DNA of 64,000 nucleotides from Sphingomonas_Q fennica_A (GTDB lineage Bacteria > Pseudomonadota > Alphaproteobacteria > Sphingomonadales > Sphingomonadaceae). The DNA lies in the NCBI GenBank assembly GCA_036946415.1, contig JAQIJD010000011.1, positions 1 to 64,000 on the forward strand. The letters run 5' to 3'. A program made the position numbers and the translations under genes. Below the pieces are notes generated by a model. It was given only the letters and a program-made list of their open reading frames with translations. It had not been told where the DNA came from and made no database searches. Shown here piece after piece: positions 17,500 to 25,704 of this stretch. Numbering within the stretch: the first letter of the stretch is position 1; the number at the start of each line of letters is the position of its first letter.

Positions 17500-18064
17500 G
17501 CGCGATCCCGGCCGCGCGCAGCAGCGCCCGCGTCTCGAACAGCGGCAGCCCGACCACGCCCGAATGGCTGCCCGAAAGGAACCGCACGAAGCCTTCGGCG
17601 CGGCCCTGGATGGCATAGCCGCCGGCCTTGCCCAGCCCCTCCCCGCAGGTGACATAAGCGTCGATCTCGGCCGGGCTGAGCGGCTTGAAGGCGACGATCG
17701 TATCCGCCAGCCGGCTGCGCACGATGCCCTCGGCGTCGATCACGCACACGGCGGACAGGGCATGGTGGCGCCGGCCGGACAGGCGCTGGAGCAGGTCGCG
17801 CTGCACCGCCTCGGTCTTAGCGGGCGGCAGGATGCGGCGGCCGAGGGCGATGGTCGTATCCCCGGCGATCACCACCTCGCCCGCCCGCCGCGCGACGGCG
17901 GCCGCCTTCTCGGCGGCGAGGCGCAGCGCATAGGCGCGCGGCAGTTCGGCCTTCCCCGGCGTCTCGTCGATGGCGGGCGCCTCGATGCGATCGGGCGCGA
18001 CGCCCAGCCGCGCCAGCAGGTCATGCCGCCGGGGGGAGGAAGATGCCAGGACGAGCGGCGCCAT
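17492..18064 (-). CDS. maf: Maf-family nucleoside triphosphate pyrophosphatase
   Basis: This 190-residue protein begins MAPLVLASSSPRRHDLL, where SSSPRR is the family's phosphate-binding signature. It also has the catalytic AGDTTIALG and the conserved GEGLGKAGGYAIQGRAEGF. Maf proteins hydrolyse modified or canonical nucleoside triphosphates to monophosphates, protecting nucleic acids from altered bases. It is 16 bases downstream of infA and its stop overlaps the start of the RNase E/G gene, an arrangement common in alphaproteobacteria. Confidence 0.95.
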   Translation of the reverse strand: MAPLVLASSSPRRHDLLARLGVAPDRIEAPAIDETPGKAELPRAYALRLAAEKAAAVARRAGEVVIAGDTTIALGRRILPPAKTEAVQRDLLQRLSGRRHHALSAVCVIDAEGIVRSRLADTIVAFKPLSPAEIDAYVTCGEGLGKAGGYAIQGRAEGFVRFLSGSHSGVVGLPLFETRALLRAAGIALG

Positions 18065-18080
18065 CGCGCAGGCGCCCGGC

Positions 18081-18299
18081 TTATTTGAAGCGGTAGGTGA
18101 TACGGCCCTTGGTCAGGTCGTAGGGCGTCAGCTCGACCAGCACCTCGTCCCCCACCAGCACGCGGATGCGGTTCTTGCGCATCTTGCCGGCGGTATGGCC
18201 GAGGATTTCATGGTCGTTTTCCAGCCGCACGCGGAACATGGCGTTGGGTAGCAGTTCCACCACCTGCCCGCGCATTTCGAGAAGTTCTTCCTTCGCCAA
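18081..18299 (-). CDS. infA: Translation initiation factor IF-1
   Basis: This 72-residue protein is exactly the normal length of IF-1. It starts MAKEELLEMRGQVVELLPN and ends in TPYDLTKGRITYRFK, with the S1/OB-fold core containing GHTAGKMRKNRIRVLVGDEV. IF-1 occupies the ribosomal A site during initiation. It is the first gene of the leftward infA-maf-rng-yacG group and probably carries its promoter in the 163-base divergent gap before pdeM. Confidence 0.98.
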   Translation of the reverse strand: MAKEELLEMRGQVVELLPNAMFRVRLENDHEILGHTAGKMRKNRIRVLVGDEVLVELTPYDLTKGRITYRFK

Positions 18300-18462
18300 T
18301 TAGTCTGCCTTTTGTCTGGTGGATCGGGCCCGTAGAATCGCGCCGCCTTAGCGCCCGGCCGGGCAAAAGGAAAGGCGAGCGTCCACGGGCGGATATGGGA
18401 TCGGCCCGTCTCCTGCGGAAGGGGTGGTTGCGCAGGCGCGTGCGGCGCCCTAGAGGGCCACC

Positions 18463-19143
18463 ATGGTTCCCTTTTCGTTCGGCGGGCAGGAATGGCGGGC
18501 AACGCCCGAGGGCGCGTTGCTGTGGCCGGCGCGGGCCGCGCTGCTGGTGGCCGATCTGCATCTGGAAAAGGCCAGCTGGTTCGCGATGCGCGGCCAGATG
18601 CTGCCGCCCTATGATTCGCAGGCCACGCTGGCGGCGCTGGCCGATCTGGTCGATCGCCACCGCCCGGCGGAGATCTGGTGCCTGGGGGACAGTTTCCACG
18701 ATGCCGCGGGGTGCGAACGGCTACCCGCCGCGGCACAGGCAACGCTGCGCGTGCTGACCGGCGCGGTGCGCTGGACGTGGATCACCGGCAACCACGATTC
18801 CCTCACGCGCGGGGCGGCGGGCATCGCCGATCATTGCGGCGGCGCGGTGGTGGAGGAAGCGGTGGTGGACGGCATCGTGCTGCGCCACGAGGCCGATCGC
18901 GCCGAAACCCGCCCCGAACTGTCCGGCCATTTCCACCCCAAGCTCCGCCTCGTCCACCGCGGCCGCAAGGTGGCGCGGCGCTGCTTCGTGGCGAGCGAGG
19001 CGAAGCTGATCCTCCCCGCCTTCGGCGCGCTGACCGGCGGGCTGGATGCCGGCGGCACGGCGATCACCCAGGCGGTCGGCCGCGGCGCGCAGGCGCTGAT
19101 CCCGCTCGCGGACCGCCTGCTGCGCTTCCCGCTGGCCGCCTAA
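18463..19143 (+). CDS. pdeM: Ligase-associated metallophosphoesterase PdeM
   Basis: This 226-residue calcineurin-like phosphoesterase has metal motifs VADLHLEK (residues 29-36), LGDSFHD, ITGNHDS and SGHFHPK. The pattern matches PdeM, the nuclease usually encoded with an Lhr-type helicase, an ATP-dependent DNA ligase and an exonuclease in a DNA-repair operon. None of those partners is nearby, so it is an orphan copy here. It is divergent from infA. The palindrome at 19157-19177 just after the stop may terminate it. Confidence 0.85.
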   Translation: MVPFSFGGQEWRATPEGALLWPARAALLVADLHLEKASWFAMRGQMLPPYDSQATLAALADLVDRHRPAEIWCLGDSFHDAAGCERLPAAAQATLRVLTGAVRWTWITGNHDSLTRGAAGIADHCGGAVVEEAVVDGIVLRHEADRAETRPELSGHFHPKLRLVHRGRKVARRCFVASEAKLILPAFGALTGGLDAGGTAITQAVGRGAQALIPLADRLLRFPLAA

Positions 19144-19156
19144 TCCGCCTCACCCT

Positions 19157-19177
19157 CCCCTCCCTGAAAGGGAGGGG
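19157..19177. terminator. Hairpin after pdeM
   Basis: A nine-base perfect stem, CCCCTCCCT paired with AGGGAGGGG around a GAA loop, lies 13 bases after the pdeM stop. No T-run follows, so it may be an interspersed repeat that doubles as a transcript end. Confidence 0.5.
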
Positions 19178-19699
19178 CCGGGGGTGGGTTCGCCCGTTAT
19201 CGGCCGCCGACCCTAGCCACCAACCCGCCCCTAGCCCCCCATTCGGCCGACACGCCCCCCCCCTTGACAAATCAGAACAAACCAGATACAAGCCGCGCCG
19301 TTTCCCGTCACAGGCCATGGCGGGCGACACGAGCAGCCCGGCGGCACGCCGTCGGGCACGACCGGCGCGGAGCCATCCGGGATCATTCCAGAAGCTTCGC
19401 ACTCCGACAGGCAGCGGGATCGGCGGCATGCCACGCGGGCGGTTCATCCCGCCCGGCGCCGCCGCCCCGCCCGCCGTCCCCGCATCGGGCGGGTCATCCC
19501 GATACCATAAGGCGGCGCCCTCGCGCACCGCTTGCCGGCAGGGCCAGGCCCTGCCGTCCCGCCCGGATGCCCGTGGCAGGACGCGCCGGTCGAAACGCTT
19601 GGCTCGATCCCGGCCCGCCGCGCCGCCAAATCCTACAGCGCCGCGGGCGGCCAAGCCGCTGCTATTCCGGCGGCTGTCAACGACGCGAATATTTCACAA
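19178..19699. other. Gene-poor intergenic region
   Basis: About 520 bases hold no frame with recognisable protein features; the open frames are arginine/proline-rich in all phases. Two things are visible. The first is a promoter-like pair, described separately. The second is an eight-base-pair hairpin, GGCAGGGC (19537-19544) with GCCCTGCC (19548-19555). A structured non-coding RNA or a decayed gene could lie here, but neither is demonstrated. Confidence 0.45.
19264..19292 (+). promoter_or_regulatory. Promoter-like element with partial SOS-like half-sites
   Basis: TTGACA (19264-19269) and TACAAG (19287-19292) are separated by 17 bases, the ideal spacing for a housekeeping sigma factor. Between them lies GAACAAACCAGATAC. 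This resembles the alphaproteobacterial LexA pattern GAAC-N7-GAAC, with two mismatches in the second half. No plausible gene follows within 400 bases on the plus strand, so the target is unknown. Confidence 0.3.
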
Positions 19700-19993
19700 C
19701 TATTTCGGCGCCTTGGCGAACCTGCGCACCAATTGCCCGCGCCACGGCCAGCGGCCGGGGTGATAGTTGAAGAAAAACCAGCCGAACGCCAGCGTCGCCG
19801 CCAGCCCCGGCAGCGCCATCGGGTCGCGCTCGCCCCGCATGTGCCGGTAGAGCGCCACGTCGGCGCGCCAGCGGTCGCGCTCGCCGCCGCCGCCGTAGAT
19901 GCCATAAGCGTTGTCGTGGAGGCGGCAGCCGCGGTTGCGATTGTATTTCCGCGGGTCGATCAGGTGGCAATAGTCCCGTTCCGTCTCGGCCAT
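19700..19993 (-). CDS. Small phospholipase-A2-like protein
   Basis: This 97-residue protein contains GCRLHDNAYG followed by ADVALYRHM, and a hydrophobic segment near its C-terminus (GLAATLAFGWFFFNYHPG). The CxxHDxxY pattern with a later Asp in a helix is the hallmark of secreted phospholipase A2 folds, where His-Asp activates water and binds calcium. No signal peptide is visible; the protein may sit at the membrane through the C-terminal segment. It is divergent, by 20 bases, from a membrane serine-hydrolase-like gene, so they may share a promoter region and a lipid-related task. The function is inferred from the motif only. Confidence 0.65.
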   Translation of the reverse strand: MAETERDYCHLIDPRKYNRNRGCRLHDNAYGIYGGGGERDRWRADVALYRHMRGERDPMALPGLAATLAFGWFFFNYHPGRWPWRGQLVRRFAKAPK

Positions 19994-20013
19994 GGCCGGG
20001 CTATGCACCGCTG

Positions 20014-21138
20014 ATGGCGACGTTCAAGCGCAAAATCTTCTACCTCTCGGGCTTCGATCCGCGGGGGGCATCCTTCTACCACCGGATGATGGCGGAGCAG
20101 GCGGCGGCAGATGCGGCGCGCGGTGGCCCCGGCATCGCCGTCGGCCGCCGCCGCACGCTGGATGCGGCGCGCGCCGAATGGACGATCGAGGCGCCCGGCA
20201 CCGCCACCTCCTACACCTGCCTGCGCTGGGAGGATCTGGTCCGGGCCGCCTGGATCCGCGATCCGCGCCGCCTCGTCGCGCGCGGCTTCGCCACCTACTG
20301 GCGCTATCTGACGCTGAGCGACTGGCCGCGCGTCCTCGCCTTGCCGCGCGCGCCGCTGACGACGCTCTATTATCCGCTGGCGGCGATGGTGGCGGTGCCG
20401 CTGCTGCTGGCGCTCGCCGCCGGGCTGCTGCTGGGGCTGGTGCTGCCCGGCTGGGCGGCCGCGCTCCTCGGCCTCGCGATCGGTGCGGCGGGGTCGGTGC
20501 CGGTGCTCGTCCGCCTGCGCGCGCTGTGGCTGGTGCGTCTCTACGTCTTCAACGATCTCCTCGCCCGCGGCCGGCCGGTGCCGGGGCTGGACGCGCGGCT
20601 CGATCTGTTCGCCGATGCCATCGCCGCCGAACTGGCGGCGGGGGACGCCGACGAGGTGCTGCTCGTCACCCATTCCAACGGCTCGATCCTCGCCTTTCCG
20701 CTGGTCGAACGGCTGCTCGCGCGCACCGGCGGCACGCTGCCCGGCCATTTCGCGGTCGTCACGCTCGCCCAGTGCATCCCCCTGGTCGCGCTCCGCCGGG
20801 ATGCCGCCGCCTATCGCGCCTCGATCGCCACGGTGGCGGCGGTGCCGTTCCGCTGGATCGACATCAGCTTCCCGCCCGACGGCGCCTGCTACGCCGGGGT
20901 CGATCCGTTCGCGCTCGGCCGCCCGCCCCGCGTCGCCACCGACCTCACGATGCTTTCCCCCCGCTTCTTCCGCTTCCGCGATGCCGAGGTCTACGAAGCG
21001 CGCCGCAAGCAGAAATACGAGCTGCATTTCGAATATCTGCGCACCGGCCAGCGCCCCTCGCCGATCGACATATTGGGGATCACCACCGCCCCCCACCCGA
21101 TCGCGCAGTCGATCGACGCGTTCCGCCTGATCGCATGA
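20014..21138 (+). CDS. Membrane protein with serine-hydrolase-like motif
   Basis: This 374-residue protein has two closely spaced hydrophobic segments (about residues 118-145 and 147-168). The first part, KIFYLSGFDPRGASFYHRM, has an alpha/beta-hydrolase flavour, and a nucleophile-elbow-like VTHSNGS has its candidate Ser at 221. This suggests a membrane-anchored lipase or esterase of unknown substrate. I do not recognise a named family. The stop overlaps the start of the cytochrome P450 gene (ATGA), so the two are translated together and probably act on one lipid-like compound. Confidence 0.7.
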   Translation: MATFKRKIFYLSGFDPRGASFYHRMMAEQAAADAARGGPGIAVGRRRTLDAARAEWTIEAPGTATSYTCLRWEDLVRAAWIRDPRRLVARGFATYWRYLTLSDWPRVLALPRAPLTTLYYPLAAMVAVPLLLALAAGLLLGLVLPGWAAALLGLAIGAAGSVPVLVRLRALWLVRLYVFNDLLARGRPVPGLDARLDLFADAIAAELAAGDADEVLLVTHSNGSILAFPLVERLLARTGGTLPGHFAVVTLAQCIPLVALRRDAAAYRASIATVAAVPFRWIDISFPPDGACYAGVDPFALGRPPRVATDLTMLSPRFFRFRDAEVYEARRKQKYELHFEYLRTGQRPSPIDILGITTAPHPIAQSIDAFRLIA

Positions 21139-22562
21139 CCTGCCCCTACACGCCCCCCTATCCGGTCCCCCCGGCGCGCAAGCCGGGCCTCGTCCGCCGC
21201 TTCCGCATCGGCTGGGATTCGTGGATCCACACGCTCTTCGCGCGCAGCTATACGATGATGCTGGGGGAAACGCATCTGCCCCGCGTCTCGATCTACATCG
21301 CCAACGATCCGGCCATCGTCCACCGCGTGCTGGACGAGGTGAGGGACGCCGACGACGGCAATCCGCCCACCTTCCCCAAACATTGGATGATAAATTCCGT
21401 ACTCGATCCGCTGATCGGCACCAGCGTGTTCAACGCCAACGGCCAGACGTGGGAAGACCAGCGGCGGATGGTCAACCCCGCCTTCCAGCACACCCATTTG
21501 AAGACGGCCTTCCCCCTCATGCAGGCCGCGGTCGAGGCGATGGCCACGCGCCTCGCCGCCGCCGCCGCCACCGGCGCCCCCGTCCACATCGATCCGCTGA
21601 TGACCCACGTCGCCGGCGACATCATCTACCGCACGCTCTTCTCGGCCGAACTGGACGCCGCCGGCGCGCGCGCCATCTTCGAGGCGTTCGATCTGTTCCA
21701 GCGCCAGATGCAGCCGTCGATCACGCTGCGCATCTTCGGCCTGCCCGGCTTCGGCTACCGCCGCCGGGCGGAGCGGGCGGCGGCGGCGATCCACGCCGTC
21801 TTCGCCCCCGTCGTCCGCGCCCGCCATGACGCTTATGTCGAACGCGGCGATGCCGGGCCGGACGACATCCTCCACAGCCTGCTCCGCGCCCGCCACCCGC
21901 AGACCGGCGCGCCCTTCACCTTCCGCGAGCTGATCGACCAGATCTCGACCATCTTCCTCGCCGGCCACGAAACCTCGGCCTCGGCGATGACGTGGGCGCT
22001 CTACATCCTCGCCGCCTGCCCGGACATCCAGCAGGCGCTGCGCACCGAGGCGGAGGCCGCCGCCGCCGCCACCGCCACGATCGATTTCGCCGCGCTGAAG
22101 GCGCTCCCCCGCACCCGCAACGTGTTCCGCGAAACGCTGCGCCTCTACCCGCCCGTCAGCTTCCTCCTGCGCGGCGTCACCGCGCCCGTCCGCTTCCGCG
22201 ACAAATTGCTGAAGCCGGGCGCGATGGTCGCCGTCTCGCCCTGGCTGATGCAGCGCAACCCCGATCGCTGGGCCTGCCCGCACAGCTTCGATCCCGATCG
22301 CTTCGCGCGGGGGGATGAGGCGGACGCGATCCGCACCGCCTACCTCCCCTTCGGCCGCGGCCCGCGCATCTGCATCGGCGCGGGCTATGCCCAGCAGGAA
22401 GCGTTGCTGCTCCTCGCCACCATCGTCCGCCGCTTCCGGCTGGAAACGGTGCCGGGCGACGTGCCCGAACCCGTCAGCCGGCTGACGCTCCGCCCCCGCC
22501 ACGGCGTACGGCTGATCGTCACCGAGATCGCGTCTGGCGACGCCGCCGCCGCATGCGCATAA
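21135..22562 (+). CDS. Cytochrome P450
   Basis: This 475-residue protein has the full P450 signature set. These are the oxygen-binding I-helix AGHETS (276-281), ExxR as ETLR (333-336), and the heme-binding loop PFGRGPRICIG with the axial Cys at 413. No membrane anchor is apparent, so it is probably cytoplasmic and served by separate ferredoxin partners, none of which is nearby. It would hydroxylate a hydrophobic substrate, possibly a fatty acyl chain given the hydrolase-like neighbours. It overlaps the upstream gene by four bases and almost abuts the methyltransferase-like gene. Confidence 0.95.
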   Translation: MTCPYTPPYPVPPARKPGLVRRFRIGWDSWIHTLFARSYTMMLGETHLPRVSIYIANDPAIVHRVLDEVRDADDGNPPTFPKHWMINSVLDPLIGTSVFNANGQTWEDQRRMVNPAFQHTHLKTAFPLMQAAVEAMATRLAAAAATGAPVHIDPLMTHVAGDIIYRTLFSAELDAAGARAIFEAFDLFQRQMQPSITLRIFGLPGFGYRRRAERAAAAIHAVFAPVVRARHDAYVERGDAGPDDILHSLLRARHPQTGAPFTFRELIDQISTIFLAGHETSASAMTWALYILAACPDIQQALRTEAEAAAAATATIDFAALKALPRTRNVFRETLRLYPPVSFLLRGVTAPVRFRDKLLKPGAMVAVSPWLMQRNPDRWACPHSFDPDRFARGDEADAIRTAYLPFGRGPRICIGAGYAQQEALLLLATIVRRFRLETVPGDVPEPVSRLTLRPRHGVRLIVTEIASGDAAAACA

Positions 22563-22570
22563 GGCCGGCC

Positions 22571-23899
22571 ATGTCGCTCGCCGCCCCCGAACCCGCTGCC
22601 CCGGACGATCCGTCGCTGCCGCTCGATCCCTTCGCGCACTGGCCCGGCGCCGCCAGCCGCATCGCCGGCCTCGGCGGCACGCAGCCCGCCGTCGATCCCC
22701 GCGCCGCCTTCCACACCGCCTTCCATGCCCCCGCGCCGGGGCCGATCCAGTTCGATCTGCATGTCTCGGGGCTTGCCGCCACGCGCGGCATGCTGACGCT
22801 GATCGTCCACACGATCGATGCCGGCGGCGCCACCGCGCTCGCCAAGATCGTCCATGTCGCGCTCGCCGATCTGGCGGCGGCGGGCGGCCGCTACCGCCTG
22901 ACCTTCGATGCGACCGGCGCGGGCCTGGCGCTGGCCGGCTACGTCTTCGACGAGACGGACGCCACCGCCACCCACCTCGCCCTCACGCAGGGCCCGCGGC
23001 GCGACGGATCGCCGCTGGCTGCGCGCCTCGCCATCGCGCGCGACGCGATCTTCGCCCCCCGTCGCACCGGCCGCCTCGCCGGGCTGACGCGGCACGGCCC
23101 GGCGACGATCGCCGATCCCGTCTCGCAGATGTGCACCGCCGCGCAGATGGACGAACCGCTCTATGCCGAATGGCTGGCGCGGATGGGCCAGAGCCATCAC
23201 CGCCACCGCAAGCAGTGGGAATTCGTCTACATCGTCCAGGCGCTCGCGCACCACGGCATGCTCCGCCCCGGCCACCGCGGCCTGGGCTTCGGCGTCGGCG
23301 TGGAGCCGCTGCCGGCGCTGTTCGCGGCGATGGGCATCGCGACCGTCGCCACCGATCTCGCCGCCGACGATGCCCGCGCCGCCGCGTGGAGCCTCACCCA
23401 CCAGCACGGCAAGGCGCTGGACGATCTGCGCAATCCCGCAATCTGCCCCGATGCCGCCTTCGACGCGCTGGTCCGCTTCGAGCCGGCGGACATGACCGCC
23501 ATCCCCGCCCATCTGCGCGGCTTCGATTTCTGCTGGTCGTCCTGCGCGTTCGAGCATCTCGGGTCGATCGGCGCCGGCCTCACTTTCGTGCGCCGCTCGC
23601 TCGATACGCTGCGCCCCGGCGGCCTCGCCGTCCACACCACCGAACTCAACCTCGTCTCCAACGCCCGCACCAGCCTGCGCGGCGAGACCGTCCTCTTCCG
23701 CCGCATGGATTTCGAACGCCTCGCCCTCCGCCTCGCCGCGGAAGGCCATGAGGTGATGCCCCTCAACTGGGACATCGGCACCCATCAGGACGACCGCTTC
23801 GTCGATGCGCCCCCTTACTCCACCGACGTCCACCTGAAGGTCGCGCTCGCCCGCTACGCCACGACCTCGTTCGGCCTGATCGTCCGCAAGGCCGCCTGA
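22571..23899 (+). CDS. SAM-dependent methyltransferase-like protein
   Basis: The chosen ATG at 22571 has AAGG six bases upstream; an earlier ATG at 22553 lies inside the P450 gene. This gives 442 residues. The second half carries a methyltransferase-like core: GLGFGVGVEPLPALFAAMG (SAM-binding loop), an acidic residue after the next strand (VATDLAADD), and FDFCWSSCAFEHLGSIGAGL. The first half looks beta-rich and is unfamiliar. It might modify the same molecule as the P450. No specific substrate can be named. Confidence 0.72.
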   Translation: MSLAAPEPAAPDDPSLPLDPFAHWPGAASRIAGLGGTQPAVDPRAAFHTAFHAPAPGPIQFDLHVSGLAATRGMLTLIVHTIDAGGATALAKIVHVALADLAAAGGRYRLTFDATGAGLALAGYVFDETDATATHLALTQGPRRDGSPLAARLAIARDAIFAPRRTGRLAGLTRHGPATIADPVSQMCTAAQMDEPLYAEWLARMGQSHHRHRKQWEFVYIVQALAHHGMLRPGHRGLGFGVGVEPLPALFAAMGIATVATDLAADDARAAAWSLTHQHGKALDDLRNPAICPDAAFDALVRFEPADMTAIPAHLRGFDFCWSSCAFEHLGSIGAGLTFVRRSLDTLRPGGLAVHTTELNLVSNARTSLRGETVLFRRMDFERLALRLAAEGHEVMPLNWDIGTHQDDRFVDAPPYSTDVHLKVALARYATTSFGLIVRKAA

Positions 23900-24001
23900 C
23901 GGATCGACGGCGCCGCGCGGTCCGCGCAGGGGGCTGCGGGAACCCCGCCGAACCCCGCCGGCGGGGGACGGGATGTAGCGCACCGACGAGCGCCCGGACC
24001 G

Positions 24002-24039
24002 CCGGCCTTCCCGCGGGTCCGGCAAGAACGGAAGGCCGG
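24002..24039. repeat. Inverted repeat between convergent genes
   Basis: CCGGCCTTCC (24002-24011) and GGAAGGCCGG (24030-24039) form a perfect ten-base stem with an 18-base loop. It lies 103 bases past the methyltransferase-like gene and could be its transcript end. The 224-base gap contains no gene. Confidence 0.5.
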
Positions 24040-24087
24040 GATCGGCGTCAGCCCCCCGCATGGGCACGCGGCTGTCCGTGATCCGCG

Positions 24088-24110
24088 GACGCGGCAGACG
24101 CTGCCGCGTC
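24088..24110 (-). terminator. Strong hairpin after the SPOR gene
   Basis: GACGCGGCAG and CTGCCGCGTC form a perfect ten-base-pair stem with a three-base loop, ACG, starting 13 bases after the stop of the leftward SPOR-domain gene. No clear T-run follows, so it may work with Rho or as a 3' stabiliser. Confidence 0.6.
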
Positions 24111-24123
24111 GGGCGACCCCGTC

Positions 24124-25680
24124 CTACGGCGCCACCGCGAAGCAGGCATTGCCCGCCGCCGCCACCGCCCGGCAGAGGCGTTCCGCCTCCGCCTTGTCGG
24201 GCAGACCGGCGGCCTGCAACCGCGTGATCGCCCCCGCTTTCTCGGTCGCGAAGCGCCAGCCGCGCAGGGCCGGCACGCGGCGTGTCAGATCGGCCCAGGC
24301 GGATTGCGCGGCGGCGGGCGCGCTATACGCCCCCAATTGCACCCGCCAGCGACCGTTCGCCGGGCGCGGCGCGGCGGCCGGGGCCGGACGGGCGGCGGCA
24401 GGGGCACGCGCGGCCGGCGGCGGCGCGGTGTCGCGCGCCGCCGTGGCGACGGGTGCGGCCGCCGATGCGCGCGCCGGCGCGGCGGACGCCGGGCTCGGGC
24501 GCGCTGCGGCGGGCGCGGTCGTGGCGGGCGGCACCGCGGTCGGGGCGGGCGCAGCCGGTGCCGGGTTGGCGCGCGCGGCGGGCAGGCCGGCGAGCTGTGC
24601 CGGCGGCCCGTAGACGCCGCCCGCCGCACGGTTCGGCTGCGCGCCCGCCCCGGCTGTGGACGCAGCCGCCGCAGGAACCGGGCCGGTCGCGGCCGGCGCC
24701 GCCGGGGCGTTCGTCGCCGCCCGCGCGGTCGTACCCGGCGCGGCGCCGGCGGCCGGCGCCGATGCCGTCGCCGCGGCGGGCGCGCCCACCGGCGGGGTCG
24801 AGGCGGGCAGCGGGGTGCGCGCGATCGGCACCGGCGCGGCGCGCACCGCCGCCGCCGCCGTCCGGGCCGGGGCCGGGGCCGGCGCCGGGTCGGCGGGCAC
24901 GTTCACCTCGGCCCCCGGCACCGCCACCCTTTGCCCGTCCACCTCGGCGGTCGGCCCGTCGGTCGCGGCCGGGGCGGCGGCGGGCGCGGGCGCGGGGGCG
25001 CTGTAGGTCGGCAGCGCGCCCGCCGCTGCGGTCTGCACCGGCGGCTGGCCGGCGCCGACACCGGGCGTATAGCTCGGCTGCACCGCCGGCAGCGTGCCGG
25101 GGGCCGCGGCCGGCGCCGCGCCTGCGGCGGCGAGCTGGCGGTTGGCGGCCGCTTTCTCTTCGGGCGAAAGATAGCGGTCCATCTGCTCCAGGCTCGTCCG
25201 CGCCGATTGCACGCCCGCGGCGGCGGCGCGCGTCATCAGCGCATAGGCGCCGGGCCAGTCCTTCTCGGCGAAGTCGCCGTTGAACTTGGCGGTGGCGAGG
25301 ACATACATCGATCGCGGCTCGCCCCGCGCGGCGGAGCGGGCGACGAACGGCATCGATTCCTGCCGCCGCCCGGCGCGGAACAGCATCAGCCCCAGCGCGT
25401 CGTCGGCATCGGCGAAGCCCTGATCGGCGGCCTTGCGATACCAGCGCTCGGCCTCCGCCATGTTGGCGGTCACGCCATTGCCCAGCTTGTAGGCCTGGCC
25501 GAGATTGAACTGCGCCTCCGGGCTGCCGGCATCGGCGGCGGGGCGCCATTCGGCGATGGCCTTGGCGTAATTGCCGGCCAGCCACGCGGCATTGCCCTCC
25601 GCCACGCCTGCCGCCGCGGGCATCGCCCACATCAGCGCCACGGCCGCCACACCCGCCAGACCTGCCTTGACCACGCGCAT
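24124..25680 (-). CDS. Sel1-repeat and SPOR-domain secreted protein
   Basis: This 518-residue protein has three parts. A cleavable signal (VAAVALMWAMPAAAG) is followed by Sel1/TPR-like repeats at about 30-165 (AQFNLGQAYKLGNGV, AEAERWYRKAADQGFADA). A long Ala/Pro-rich linker spans about 180-430. The C-terminal SPOR domain (WRVQLGAYSAPAAAQSAWAD to the end) binds denuded peptidoglycan at division sites. It is probably a periplasmic cell-envelope or division-associated protein. The low-complexity linker is unusually long, and its length could vary between strains. It is transcribed alone and followed by a strong hairpin. Confidence 0.88.
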   Translation of the reverse strand: MRVVKAGLAGVAAVALMWAMPAAAGVAEGNAAWLAGNYAKAIAEWRPAADAGSPEAQFNLGQAYKLGNGVTANMAEAERWYRKAADQGFADADDALGLMLFRAGRRQESMPFVARSAARGEPRSMYVLATAKFNGDFAEKDWPGAYALMTRAAAAGVQSARTSLEQMDRYLSPEEKAAANRQLAAAGAAPAAAPGTLPAVQPSYTPGVGAGQPPVQTAAAGALPTYSAPAPAPAAAPAATDGPTAEVDGQRVAVPGAEVNVPADPAPAPAPARTAAAAVRAAPVPIARTPLPASTPPVGAPAAATASAPAAGAAPGTTARAATNAPAAPAATGPVPAAAASTAGAGAQPNRAAGGVYGPPAQLAGLPAARANPAPAAPAPTAVPPATTAPAAARPSPASAAPARASAAAPVATAARDTAPPPAARAPAAARPAPAAAPRPANGRWRVQLGAYSAPAAAQSAWADLTRRVPALRGWRFATEKAGAITRLQAAGLPDKAEAERLCRAVAAAGNACFAVAP

Positions 25681-25704
25681 CCCCCCTGCCTGTTGCAGGC
25701 AGGA

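Noticed and set aside
19264..19770. 168-codon open frame after the promoter-like element
   Set aside because: The composition is Arg/Ala/Pro-rich, no start signal is convincing and no motif resembles ImuA, LexA or other SOS proteins.
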